Assembly (NCBI GenBank): GCA_013152205.1
Contig: JAADGV010000088.1
Coordinates: 62,001 to 126,000, forward strand
Source of the DNA: Planctomycetota bacterium
Lineage (GTDB): Bacteria; Planctomycetota; Planctomycetia; Pirellulales; Lacipirellulaceae
Direction of reading: 5' to 3'
Length of the DNA: 64,000 bases
Each line of letters begins with the position of its first letter. The stretch's first letter is position 1. Positions 56,534 through 64,000 of this stretch are shown here, one piece after another. The translations under genes were made by a program, and so were the position numbers. The notes beneath the pieces were generated by a model. That model saw only the letters and a list, made by a program, of their open reading frames with translations. It did no database searches and was not told the origin of the DNA.

Positions 56534-57579
56534 TGCGTAGCGATAGGCCATTATTGATGTCGGTGGTAACGCTCGTGATTACGCTTGCGACGACCGCTTT
56601 CGCCTTCGCTCAGGACGAAGCCCTCATTTATGCGCCCCCGGGCGACGAGTCGGCAAATTACCAAAGCGAAATCGTTCTTGAAAAACTTGATGGCCCTGCC
56701 AGCTTGGCCGTGCGCGAAGGCCCCGTCGGCGTCGGCCCCCACGAGCTGTTCATCTCTGAAAGTGGAGCGGGGCGAGTATTTCGAGTCTCTACGGCACAAC
56801 CAAAAAAAGCGAGCGACACGATCACCGGATTGCCTGTTGGCCCGCTCGGCTTAACACTGCTTACACGCACCAAGCTTGCGGTTTGTCGTGGCGAAAATGT
56901 GGTGGGCGTCTATGCGTTGCCGATTGGCGGTTCAGCGATCACCGCCGATAAAACCGACCACACGGTTGGTCCCCTTGCGGCGAAAACACTAGCCAAGATC
57001 GGGAAAAATCGCTTCCTAGGTCTAGCAAAAACAGACGACTCGCTTTTTATCGTTGCTAGCGGCGGCGAGCAGACGGGTTGGATTCTAAAAACTCGTATCG
57101 AGGCGAACCGCTTGGCCTTTCTCCAGCCATTTATCCAAACTCACAAAACCACACAGGCAGGTGCCCCAACGTGCATCACGACAACACCCAAAGATCGCCC
57201 TTCCTTCTTAGTGGTTGGTCAAATGGGCAGCAAAAAAATTATCAACGATAGCTCGATCACTTTTTTCGTACCTTCCACCGGAACCTTGGCCCTTAGCCTT
57301 GGCACCGGCTTGCACGATATTTCGGGATTGGCCTACAGCCCAGCAGGCAATCTATACGCCCTTGATATTTCCTTGCAAGACGAGCAGGCGGGCGGCGTCT
57401 ATCGACTCGACGACGCTCGTATCGAGGGCAAGCAAGCATGTCGAGCCGTGAAAATCGCCTCGGTCGTCAGGCCCACTGCCCTAGCGTTTACTCCCGATGG
57501 CATACTGTATGTGACAGCGCAAGGCCCGGCCGAAAACGCCAAACAGGGCGTCTTGGTTAAAATTACCGGAAAATTCTGA
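56533..57579 (+). CDS. Exported beta-propeller (NHL/SMP-30-like) protein
   Basis: A 348-residue protein whose ATG overlaps the leuD stop by one base. A signal peptide (SVVTLVITLATTAFAFAQDE) directs it to the periplasm. Repeated strand blocks such as GVGPHELFISESGAGRVFRV, GNLYALDISLQDEQAGGVYR and RPTALAFTPDGILYVTAQGP suggest a five- or six-bladed propeller. No lactonase or dehydrogenase catalytic residues can be assigned. It may bind a sugar or lipid. Function unknown, but translation is linked to leuD. Confidence 0.78.
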   Translation: MRSDRPLLMSVVTLVITLATTAFAFAQDEALIYAPPGDESANYQSEIVLEKLDGPASLAVREGPVGVGPHELFISESGAGRVFRVSTAQPKKASDTITGLPVGPLGLTLLTRTKLAVCRGENVVGVYALPIGGSAITADKTDHTVGPLAAKTLAKIGKNRFLGLAKTDDSLFIVASGGEQTGWILKTRIEANRLAFLQPFIQTHKTTQAGAPTCITTTPKDRPSFLVVGQMGSKKIINDSSITFFVPSTGTLALSLGTGLHDISGLAYSPAGNLYALDISLQDEQAGGVYRLDDARIEGKQACRAVKIASVVRPTALAFTPDGILYVTAQGPAENAKQGVLVKITGKF

Positions 57580-57589
57580 AAGAAACACG

Positions 57590-57907
57590 ATGGCTACTCG
57601 ACGCGAAAAAATCGAAGCAATGTTGGTCGACGATCCCAACGATACTTTTTTGCGCTATAGCTTGGCGATGGAACTCGACAAGGCCGAAGAGCACGACGCC
57701 AGTCTCGAAAAGCTTCGGCAACTAACGACGGACAAACCGCCCTACCTCCCCGCTTTTTTTATGGCCGGCCAGCAATTGGCTCGACTTCAGCGCAACGAAG
57801 AAGCCCGTTCCATCCTACGCGATGGCATCGAACAAGCCCGCACCCAAGGCAACGCCCACACCGCCGGCGAAATGAGCGAATTCCTAGCATCGCTAGGCAG
57901 CGAGTAA
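57590..57907 (+). CDS. Small TPR-like helical protein
   Basis: A 105-residue protein, ten bases after the propeller gene. It is made of amphipathic helices with tetratricopeptide spacing: FLRYSLAMELDKAEEHDASL, PAFFMAGQQLARLQRNEEA and a third helix pair to the end. Such proteins bind partner peptides. No signal peptide. Partner unknown. A short planctomycete TPR protein is the best description. Confidence 0.75.
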   Translation: MATRREKIEAMLVDDPNDTFLRYSLAMELDKAEEHDASLEKLRQLTTDKPPYLPAFFMAGQQLARLQRNEEARSILRDGIEQARTQGNAHTAGEMSEFLASLGSE

Positions 57908-57948
57908 TAGAACACAAAGCCAAGGGGACGCAACTCCTTGGTTTTCGG

Positions 57949-58506
57949 TCACTCTTTCTTAACCGTACTACAGGCCGATGCCACAGCACACGTCGTGCAA
58001 CTCTCGCAGCCCCCCTGCCCCATCGCCTCTTCGGTACCACAACCAGGCCCACAGCCCTCGCTCAGCGTTTCGGCAAACTTGCGAAACTCAACCGTTGCCT
58101 CATACGTGTCGGCCAACTGTCGAGTAATTTCCTCGGCTTCCGCCGGAACCTCTCCCAGGAAATAAAAAAACAACCCTTCGCCATCAAACAGATGTTCGAC
58201 ATCCACCAAGGCAGCCGAAATTCGATGCTCCGCGAGCAGTTCGCAACATGCTTGAAATGCTTTGTGTCGATGTTTTTCCAAACGAGCTTCAAGCAGTTGA
58301 TCTTCGACGGTCATTTTTCGCAAAATTTGGCCAGCTGGACTACTGGTGTCGTCCGCAGACTCCGGCTCAGCAAGCACTTCGCCAATCTCCAGCCCACGAG
58401 CGCTACGAACAATCACACGCGATCGCCGCGGATAGAGCGTGGCATCAGCAGAGACAAACCGCCCCACCTGCCCCAGCAAACTATATCGAACCAGATGATA
58501 TCCCAT
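57949..58506 (-). CDS. PSP1 C-terminal-domain protein with cysteine-rich tail
   Basis: A 185-residue protein with the PSP1/RicT-type core: YHLVRYSLLGQVGRFVSADA, GLEIGEVLAEPES, then VDVEHLFDGEGLFFYFLGE and RQLADTYEATVEFRK. RicT-like proteins take part in RNA-processing or sporulation-control complexes, some carrying iron-sulfur clusters. Here the tail has CGPGCGTEEAMGQGGCESC and further CxxC pairs, seven cysteines in all, which could hold a cluster or zinc. The start is set at ATG 58506; extra upstream codons to 58605 are doubtful. Cytoplasmic. Confidence 0.8.
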   Translation of the reverse strand: MGYHLVRYSLLGQVGRFVSADATLYPRRSRVIVRSARGLEIGEVLAEPESADDTSSPAGQILRKMTVEDQLLEARLEKHRHKAFQACCELLAEHRISAALVDVEHLFDGEGLFFYFLGEVPAEAEEITRQLADTYEATVEFRKFAETLSEGCGPGCGTEEAMGQGGCESCTTCAVASACSTVKKE

Positions 58507-58642
58507 TCCGACGTACCAATCCTTGGGCGTTAGTAAGTTCCCGAAACTACTATGACGCTCTCTATTCTGACGTTTCGCGACCGTCATGCCAAGCAGCGTG
58601 TACAACCAATCCAGGACAACTACAAAGTCGCTGATTCTGTAG

Positions 58643-58700
58643 TAGCCGCGGGCGGAAGCCGTGGTTTTTTCAGGCTCAACCGCGGCTTCCGCCTGCTGGA
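58643..58700. repeat. GC-rich palindrome, copy 3 of 3 (inverted)
   Basis: Arms 58643-58665 and 58679-58700 surround the loop tttttcaggctca, the reverse complement of the loop in copies 1 and 2. The motif AGGACAACTACAAAGTCGC (58613-58631) precedes it. Confidence 0.85.
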
Positions 58701-58706
58701 TTCCTC

Positions 58707-59059
58707 AGGACGGTCGCAAAGTCACAATTGCACGAAATCTATCGCAAAAAAATTGAACCACGGAGGATGCGGAGGGACACAGAGAAAAGCTATTTCCTGC
58801 CTCCCCTCTGCATACAAACCCGTAAAAAGCTTGTTTTCTTGACACAATTTTTTGAAAAAACAAACCGCTAATCAACGCTGACAATCGCTAATCTCACGTC
58901 TGTTTTTCGCATTTCTTTCACCTATTAGCGTGTATTAGCGCTGATTAGCGGTTCCCTTTTTTTGTTTGCGGCCAAAGGCCGCGCTAAGATACTCCGCGTC
59001 CTCCGTGGTGATTCTTTTTCCTAAATTTCGGTCAAACACAGCGACTTTGCAATCGTCCA
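58707..59059. repeat. 353-bp composite palindromic element with inverted end motifs
   Basis: It starts AGGACGGTCGCAAAGTCAC (58707-58725) and ends GCGACTTTGCAATCGTCCA (59041-59059). Within it, outer arms GAACCACGGAGGATGCGGAG (58755 on) and CTCCGCGTCCTCCGTGGTG (58992 on) enclose inner arms ACCGCTAATCAACGC (58864 on) and GCGCTGATTAGCGGT (to 58953). No gene is in 58507-59173 other than these repeats. Confidence 0.85.
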
Positions 59060-59173
59060 GTACAGCCAATCCGTCAAAGCCGCCTTGCGTTTGCGATCTG
59101 AGCATCGATAATCGTACGAAAGCCCACCCAGCCATGGGCCAACCAGTTACAACTCTCCACTGAAAAACACACC

Positions 59174-60244
59174 ATGACAAGCCCCACTGCAACAGAAACC
59201 AACTCCACCACCCGCTGGCAGGCCTTTGCGACTCGTGTACTCGCCGGCGAAGAACTCTCAGCCGACGAAGCTATCGAAGTGCTGGCAGCACCCGATGTCG
59301 AAGTCCTCGACCTGTTGCACGCCGCTTATCGGGTTCGCCATCACTATTTTGGCCAGCGCGTGCAGCTCTATTTTTTGATGAATGCCAAGAGCGGCTTGTG
59401 CCCCGAGGATTGCAGCTACTGCTCGCAATCGAAAGACTCGACCGCCGAAATTCCACGATACAACCTACTCAATCGCACCGACCTACTAGCCGGAGCCAAG
59501 GCCGCTGCCGAGCGCAAAGCCAAAACCTACTGCATGGTAATTTCGGCCCGCGGACCAAGCGAGCGAGAAATAGCAGCCGTCGAACAAATCGTTCCCGAAA
59601 TCAAAGAGCAATACAATCTCGACATCTGTGCGTGCCTAGGCCTCCTTACCCCCGAGCAAGCCGCTCGGCTAAGGGCGTGTGGTGTCGATCGAGTAAATCA
59701 CAACCTAAACACGGGCGGCGATTTTTACGACGAAATTTGCACCACGCATACGTACCAGGATCGATTGGATACGCTGCACGCAGTCCGCGATGCTGGCATG
59801 GAACTTTGTTCCGGCGGAATCATCGGCATGGGCGAAAGCCCCAGCGACATTGTCGACATGGCGCTCGACCTACGCGAGCTGAAAGTCGAATCGATCCCCG
59901 TGAATTTCTTAAACGCAATTGAAGGGACCGCCTTAGTCGGGCGCAACGAGCTCACCCCCAACGACTGCCTAAAAACGCTAGCCATGTTTCGTCTAGTGAA
60001 CCCCGATCGAGAAATTCGCATCGCAGGCGGCCGCGAACTCCACCTCCGCAGCTTACAGCCGTTGGGATTATACGCCGCCAATTCAATCTTCGTCGGCGAC
60101 TACCTAACCACCAAGGGCCAACTACCCGAAGCCGACTACGCCATGATCCGCGACCTAGGCTTCGAGGTAGTCGAGTCAACCGAAGCAGCAGCAACATCCC
60201 CCAGCCAGCCCGCCACGCGGTCCAAGGCCCCCCCCGCCAAGTAG
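59174..60244 (+). CDS. bioB: Biotin synthase
   Basis: A 356-residue radical-SAM enzyme that inserts sulfur into dethiobiotin, the last biotin step. The [4Fe-4S] cysteines are C76, C80 and C83 in [33 protein letters not shown] and [20 protein letters not shown] are conserved BioB blocks, and the later [20 protein letters not shown] with GGREL supports it. A Ser/Pro/Ala tail follows the fold. The ribosome site is weak (GAAAAAC). The gene is single, with no bioA/D/F near it in this window. Biotin is needed by carboxylases. Confidence 0.95.
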   Translation: MTSPTATETNSTTRWQAFATRVLAGEELSADEAIEVLAAPDVEVLDLLHAAYRVRHHYFGQRVQLYFLMNAKSGLCPEDCSYCSQSKDSTAEIPRYNLLNRTDLLAGAKAAAERKAKTYCMVISARGPSEREIAAVEQIVPEIKEQYNLDICACLGLLTPEQAARLRACGVDRVNHNLNTGGDFYDEICTTHTYQDRLDTLHAVRDAGMELCSGGIIGMGESPSDIVDMALDLRELKVESIPVNFLNAIEGTALVGRNELTPNDCLKTLAMFRLVNPDREIRIAGGRELHLRSLQPLGLYAANSIFVGDYLTTKGQLPEADYAMIRDLGFEVVESTEAAATSPSQPATRSKAPPAK

Positions 60245-60281
60245 CCAACGGGAAAATGACCAATGCCGCTCGCGGCTTAGT

Positions 60282-60400
60282 TCGTAGGGTGCGTGATCGC
60301 AGAAAAAACGGTGCGTTCGGCCTCGTCTTCAAAGTTGGTCTAGTGTGGACGCATTACTCCCTTGTAACGCACCAGATTTGGCAGCGCCCCGCACCCTACA
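60282..60400. repeat. GTAGGGTGCG-type nested palindrome
   Basis: TCGTAGGGTGCG (60282-60293) pairs with CGCACCCTACA (60390-60400), and inside it AACGGTGCGTT (60307-60317) with GTAACGCACC (60364-60373). It lies 38 bases after bioB and may serve as a bidirectional terminator. Confidence 0.75.
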
Positions 60401-60410
60401 TAAAATAAAC

Positions 60411-60614
60411 ATGTCAAGGGTCCTTTGTTGGCCGGCAACCGTCGGCCTTTCCTTTTTGCTCTCTGTGGTCACCCTTCTTCCTGTTCTTTTTCTTTGGTCG
60501 ATCGCACCGACGCCACAGTTTATAGGGCGAATGCAGCAAAGCGAAATCCACTATGACGCAAACGTGCTCTTGCCGCCACGCAACCCATCAATTCAGGTTT
60601 TTTCGCACCAATAG
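60411..60614 (+). CDS. Possible small single-helix membrane protein
   Basis: A 67-residue frame with one strong hydrophobic helix (VGLSFLLSVVTLLPVLFLWS) and a polar tail. It begins ten bases after a palindrome and has no clear ribosome site. I include it because the helix is well placed; it may be chance. Confidence 0.25.
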   Translation: MSRVLCWPATVGLSFLLSVVTLLPVLFLWSIAPTPQFIGRMQQSEIHYDANVLLPPRNPSIQVFSHQ

Positions 60615-61083
60615 CCCGTCACCCCAACATACCCGCCAAACCAAAAACCAATCCCGTAAATCCTGTCAAAAAAACCTCTGCTGTCTCTGCGTCTCCGCGA
60701 GAAACTCCACCCCGGCCAAATTTAACAGTTGAAATTGAGCCACCACATCTGAGACAATAGCGGTTAGCTTTTAGCCGTTAGCGATCAGCTTTTTCGTCAT
60801 TCGTCATTCAAATTTCGTCATTTACCGTGCCCAAATGGACAATATTATCCCCTTCCGCACTCCGAATTCAGCATTCCGAACTCCCTTTTGTCCACCTCAA
60901 TGCGTTTCCCCAGCGATTCGTGCCAAAACTAACCCACCAAACACTGTCATAGAAGCATCAACCAGCACCGTTTTGTCCCCTGCCGCCCCTTTTCGCCGGA
61001 TACCATGCCCACGTCTGTCGTGGCCATGTTGGCAATCTCATCGTATAAGAACGCCGAGACGGCGAGCTATGACATTTTGGTTT
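60615..61083. other. Repeat graveyard
   Basis: A 469-base space with solo arms of other families: CTGTCTCTGCGTCTCCGCGAG near 60680, gcggttagcttttagccgtt near 60760, and gtcattcgtcattcaaattt near 60800. None has a full partner. No gene is recognised. Confidence 0.55.
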
Positions 61084-61305
61084 TCAGTTTGAGTTGTTGA
61101 ATGCAGCGGGGTGGTCGCTGTAGAAGAAGGCGTTGGGGTCGATTCCCTTGCGCTCGAGGTGTTGGATTTTTTGTTGCATTGTTGGTAGGTCGGCGATGCG
61201 TGGCAGTACCACGCCCCACATGCCGGCGATTATTAGCGTTGCGGCAAGCAGAGTCAGAGCGGGACGCCAGCCTTGGGCGTCGGTTTTTGGGAAATCGGTT
61301 TGCAT
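61084..61305 (-). CDS. Small membrane protein paired with YeiH transporter
   Basis: A 73-residue protein whose ATG directly follows the TAG stop of the YeiH gene, no base between. It has one helix (ALTLLAATLIIAGMWGVVLP) and then a soluble tail rich in polar residues (MQQKIQHLERKGIDPNAFFY). Zero spacing argues for coupled translation and perhaps a subunit-like role. No family recognised. Confidence 0.65.
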   Translation of the reverse strand: MQTDFPKTDAQGWRPALTLLAATLIIAGMWGVVLPRIADLPTMQQKIQHLERKGIDPNAFFYSDHPAAFNNSN

Positions 61306-62727
61306 CTATTTTGCCATGAGGACGTCGGCTGCGGAGGGGAAAACTTTTTCGAACATCAGCCAAGCCATGAATAGGGTTAAGCACAGATTGAGAGTTTGAC
61401 CGACCGCGTAGAGTACCAAAGGTTTGCCACCACGAAATTGTCGGCTAAGTTCTTTGAAATTGGTGTCTAAGCCGATGCTGACAAATGCTAAGCAGAAGAA
61501 CCAGCCACGTAGTGTTTTTGTGCTGCCTGAGATCATCGCGCCGATGAGTTGCTCGCCTGCGGGGTGGAACGAGTAGACGGCAGAAAATGCTAGTGATGCG
61601 GCTAGGAAGCCGAGGACGAATTTTGGAAAGCGATTCCAGATTTCGCTTAGGCTAGGTTGAACGCCGTCGGTGGCTGGGGTTTGGTAGCGGACCCAGTAGA
61701 CGGCTACGGCGAAAGCGACGACGCCGATCAACACGTTTTGAATCATTTTTACGGTGGTGGCGACCGTAAGTGCTTCGTCGCCCAGGATTGCGCCGGCTGC
61801 TCCGACGGCGCCGGTCGAGTCGATCGTGCCTCCCATCCAGGCTCCGCCAAGGACGGGGCCCATCCCCGTGGCTTTGATCACGGCAGGCATCACGACCATC
61901 ATCACCACGGTGAAGATGAGCGATAGTCCAATGGCTGCGGTGAGTTCTTCTTTTTTGGCTTTGCAGGCGGCGGCAGTGGCGATTGCCGCGGAGACACCGC
62001 AGACGGACATGTCGGCTGAGATGACCATGTTGAGCGAGGGCGAGCTGATTTTTAGAATTTTTTGCCCAAACCAAAACGTGCTGATTAAGACCGTTGGGGT
62101 AACAACCCAAGCGACGAAGATGCCTGGCACGCCCAAGGCGAGCAGTTTGCTAAATAGTACCTCGGCTCCGAGTACGACCAGGCCGGTTTTGATGTAGAGT
62201 TCGGTGCGTACGGCCGGTTTTAAGAATGCTGGCGTGCCGATGGTGTTGGAGATTAACAACCCGGCAACCAATGCCCAAAGCGCATAGCTGAGGCTGTAGT
62301 ATTTTACGACTTCTTGGGCGGCCAGAATAAAAGCGAGCAGGGCTAATAGGAAGATAATGGGAAAGGCGAGGAGGAATTTGCCGCCCTGCCCTTGCCCTTC
62401 AATTGCTTTTGCGACGTGGCCGAAGCAAGCGGCTGCGACGAGAAACACGCCAAGGATGCCAAGCAAACGGCTCGGTTTTCCCTCGGGAAACAACGATTCG
62501 ACGGGGCTGGTTTTCCAACTACCCGGCTTGCTGAGCCATGACTTGAGAGGGGATGTCAGCGTGGCTGCTTCGCTCTCGCCCGGGGTGGGCAATTGGGAAT
62601 AGACGGCCATCAAGCAGAGGGCCAGCAGCGCTCCGCCAATCATGACCGCCCACCAGTCTTCGTTTTTGAAGAAGGAGTTGGCTGGCGGCGAAGGAGAGTT
62701 GTTTGAAGCTACACCGTTGTCGGGCAC
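61306..62727 (-). CDS. yeiH: YeiH-family putative anion/sulfate exporter
   Basis: A 473-residue transporter. GTG 62727 lies nine bases after the aconitase stop. About eleven helices follow a cytoplasmic N-terminus. Family landmarks are [60 protein letters not shown] and [20 protein letters not shown], all diagnostic of UPF0324/YeiH. Some relatives export sulfite or sulfate. A loop near 60-95 ([20 protein letters not shown]) is longer than usual. Substrate not known in this genome. Operon with aconitase upstream and a 73-residue protein downstream. Confidence 0.85.
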   Translation of the reverse strand: MPDNGVASNNSPSPPANSFFKNEDWWAVMIGGALLALCLMAVYSQLPTPGESEAATLTSPLKSWLSKPGSWKTSPVESLFPEGKPSRLLGILGVFLVAAACFGHVAKAIEGQGQGGKFLLAFPIIFLLALLAFILAAQEVVKYYSLSYALWALVAGLLISNTIGTPAFLKPAVRTELYIKTGLVVLGAEVLFSKLLALGVPGIFVAWVVTPTVLISTFWFGQKILKISSPSLNMVISADMSVCGVSAAIATAAACKAKKEELTAAIGLSLIFTVVMMVVMPAVIKATGMGPVLGGAWMGGTIDSTGAVGAAGAILGDEALTVATTVKMIQNVLIGVVAFAVAVYWVRYQTPATDGVQPSLSEIWNRFPKFVLGFLAASLAFSAVYSFHPAGEQLIGAMISGSTKTLRGWFFCLAFVSIGLDTNFKELSRQFRGGKPLVLYAVGQTLNLCLTLFMAWLMFEKVFPSAADVLMAK

Positions 62728-62736
62728 GTTGATGCT

Positions 62737-64000
62737 CTAATCGTCTAGTAATTTTCGTAACACGGTTTGTAGGATTCCGCCGTTGCGGTAGTAGTCGAGT
62801 TCTACGGGGGTGTCGATGCGTACGTTTGTGGTGAACTCTTTGATGCTGCCATCGGCTGCGGTTGCTTTGACGGTGATCGATTGCCTTGGTTGGAGGTTGT
62901 CGTCGAGGTCGACGATGTCGAACAGTTCTTCGCCGGTGAGGCCGAGCGATTGCCAGGTGGTGCCGGCTTCGAACTCCAAGGGGAGTACGCCCATCATGAC
63001 CAAGTTGCTGCGATGGATTCGTTCGTAGCTGGCGGCGATCACGGCTCGGACGCCGAGTAGGAAGGTTCCTTTGGCAGCCCAGTCGCGGCTGCTGCCGGTG
63101 CCATATTCGGCTCCGGCGATGACGACGAGCGGAATGCCCTCTTCTTTGTACTTCATCGCCGCATCGTAGATGGGCATCGTTTCGCCATCGGGCAGATGGC
63201 GAGTGACGCCCCCTTCGGTGCCGGGGGCCAGTTGGTTGCGTATGCGAATGTTGGCAAAGGTGCCTCGGGTCATCACTCGATCGTTGCCGCGGCGGCTGCC
63301 GTAGCTATTGAAGTCGCGAGGCTGGACGTCGTTGGCTTGCAGGAACTTTCCGGCGGGGCTGTCGGAAGCGATGGCTCCGGCGGGCGAGATATGGTCGGTT
63401 GTCGTTGAATCGCCGAGCAGTGCCATGCAACGTGCTCCGGTGATGGGGGTGATTGGGTCGATCTCTCGTTTCAGGCCGACCAAGAACGGCGGTTCCTGGA
63501 TGTAGGTGCTGGTGTCGTTCCAAGCGTAAAGTTCGCCGCCGGTTATGCTGATGTCGTTCCACTTGGGGTTCTTTTGCCAGACGTTGTCGTATTGGTTTCG
63601 GAACATCTCGGGAAGTACGCAAGCGTCGACTGTGCTTTTCACTTCCTCGTGTGTTGGCCAAATGTCGGCGAGCATCACAGGCTGGCCATCGCTGCTGGTG
63701 CCAAGGGGTTCGGTCGTGAGGTCGATGTCTGTCGTGCCGGCCAGGGCATAGGCAACCACTAATGGTGGGCTGGCTAGGTAATTGGCTTTTACGTGCGGGC
63801 TGATACGGCCTTCGAAGTTGCGATTGCCAGACAACACGCCGGAGACGATCAACTCGCCTTCTTGAATGGCTTTTGTGACGGGTTCGAGTAGCGGGCCGCT
63901 GTTGCCGATGCAGGTGGTGCATCCATAGCCGACGGTTTGGAAGCCGATGGCGTCTAGGTCTTTGTTGAGCCCCGATTTTTCGAGGTAGTCGGTCACCACG
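62737..64000 (-). CDS. acnA: Aconitate hydratase (partial, N-terminus beyond window)
   Basis: The last 420 residues of an IRP/AcnA-type aconitase. [14 protein letters not shown] carries two of the three iron-sulfur cysteines. [20 protein letters not shown] and the swivel-domain blocks [38 protein letters not shown] and [20 protein letters not shown] are family standards. It interconverts citrate and isocitrate, feeding the isocitrate dehydrogenase at 13810. The gene enters the window from the right, and the YeiH gene follows after nine bases, so a shared transcript is likely. The frame is open to the window edge. Confidence 0.95.
   Translation of the reverse strand, partial: VVTDYLEKSGLNKDLDAIGFQTVGYGCTTCIGNSGPLLEPVTKAIQEGELIVSGVLSGNRNFEGRISPHVKANYLASPPLVVAYALAGTTDIDLTTEPLGTSSDGQPVMLADIWPTHEEVKSTVDACVLPEMFRNQYDNVWQKNPKWNDISITGGELYAWNDTSTYIQEPPFLVGLKREIDPITPITGARCMALLGDSTTTDHISPAGAIASDSPAGKFLQANDVQPRDFNSYGSRRGNDRVMTRGTFANIRIRNQLAPGTEGGVTRHLPDGETMPIYDAAMKYKEEGIPLVVIAGAEYGTGSSRDWAAKGTFLLGVRAVIAASYERIHRSNLVMMGVLPLEFEAGTTWQSLGLTGEELFDIVDLDDNLQPRQSITVKATAADGSIKEFTTNVRIDTPVELDYYRNGGILQTVLRKLLDD

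Noticed and set aside
58607-59173. Small plus-strand genes in the gap before bioB
   Set aside because: The frames run through palindromic repeats and have no ribosome sites.
61101-62197. Plus-strand frames opposite YeiH
   Set aside because: They are shadows of a conserved membrane protein gene.

Overview
The window looks like a chromosomal piece of a planctomycete, probably order Pirellulales. The support is in the genes: a PVC-type haem module fused to a propeller and a cupredoxin, a secreted subtilase with an N-terminal LEDRHLMSA motif (LEPR-XLL-like), a giant secretin-N-domain protein, a CxxC-rich PSP1 protein, many Gfo/Idh/MocA, ThuA and TIM-barrel sugar genes, and intergenic spaces crowded with long palindromic repeats. 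Species cannot be named from the sequence alone.

Layout. (1) 1-10024, minus strand: a sugar-catabolism block. It has a fucose/arabinose-type isomerase (cut by the window edge), a KDPG aldolase, the wreck of a 2-hydroxyacid dehydrogenase, a 1329-residue TIM-barrel/propeller/cupredoxin/cytochrome fusion, ThuA, a Gfo/Idh/MocA oxidoreductase, a sugar isomerase/epimerase and a PAS-AraC regulator. The oxidoreductase-ThuA-isomerase trio suggests breakdown of a glycoside through a keto-sugar. (2) 10051-15131: a small lipoprotein, an FHA-GAF-nucleotidyl cyclase, tRNA-Asp, an acidic hypothetical protein and NAD-type isocitrate dehydrogenase. (3) 15132-25319: one 3395-residue exported protein built on eleven tandem ~236-residue secretin-N-like repeats. 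(4) 25506-32540: gltX, a six-helix membrane protein, a degenerate-HD/PAS/GGDEF protein and Mn-type superoxide dismutase. (5) 32845-48216: a divergent surface-polysaccharide locus. The minus arm holds GT2, a Wzy/WaaL-like protein, a kinase-like/methyltransferase fusion and a flippase. The plus arm holds an MBOAT and SGNH acetylation pair, a methyltransferase, ATP-grasp plus HAD, FkbM, a phosphoglycosyl transferase, a DegT aminotransferase and GT4. The acetylation pair lies between two ~235-bp direct repeats. (6) 48221-53932: the secreted subtilase and a membrane Ser/Thr kinase. (7) 54223-64000: leuC/leuD, a periplasmic propeller protein, a small TPR-like protein, PSP1, bioB, a YeiH transporter with a 73-residue partner, and the C-terminal part of aconitase.

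Between genes, several unrelated palindrome families recur, often one nested inside another. A 19-base motif, AGGACGATTGCAAAGTCGC, turns up eight times beside them. The most unusual structures are the giant repeat protein, the repeat-flanked acetylation cassette, the recurring end motif of the palindromes, and the four-module redox fusion.
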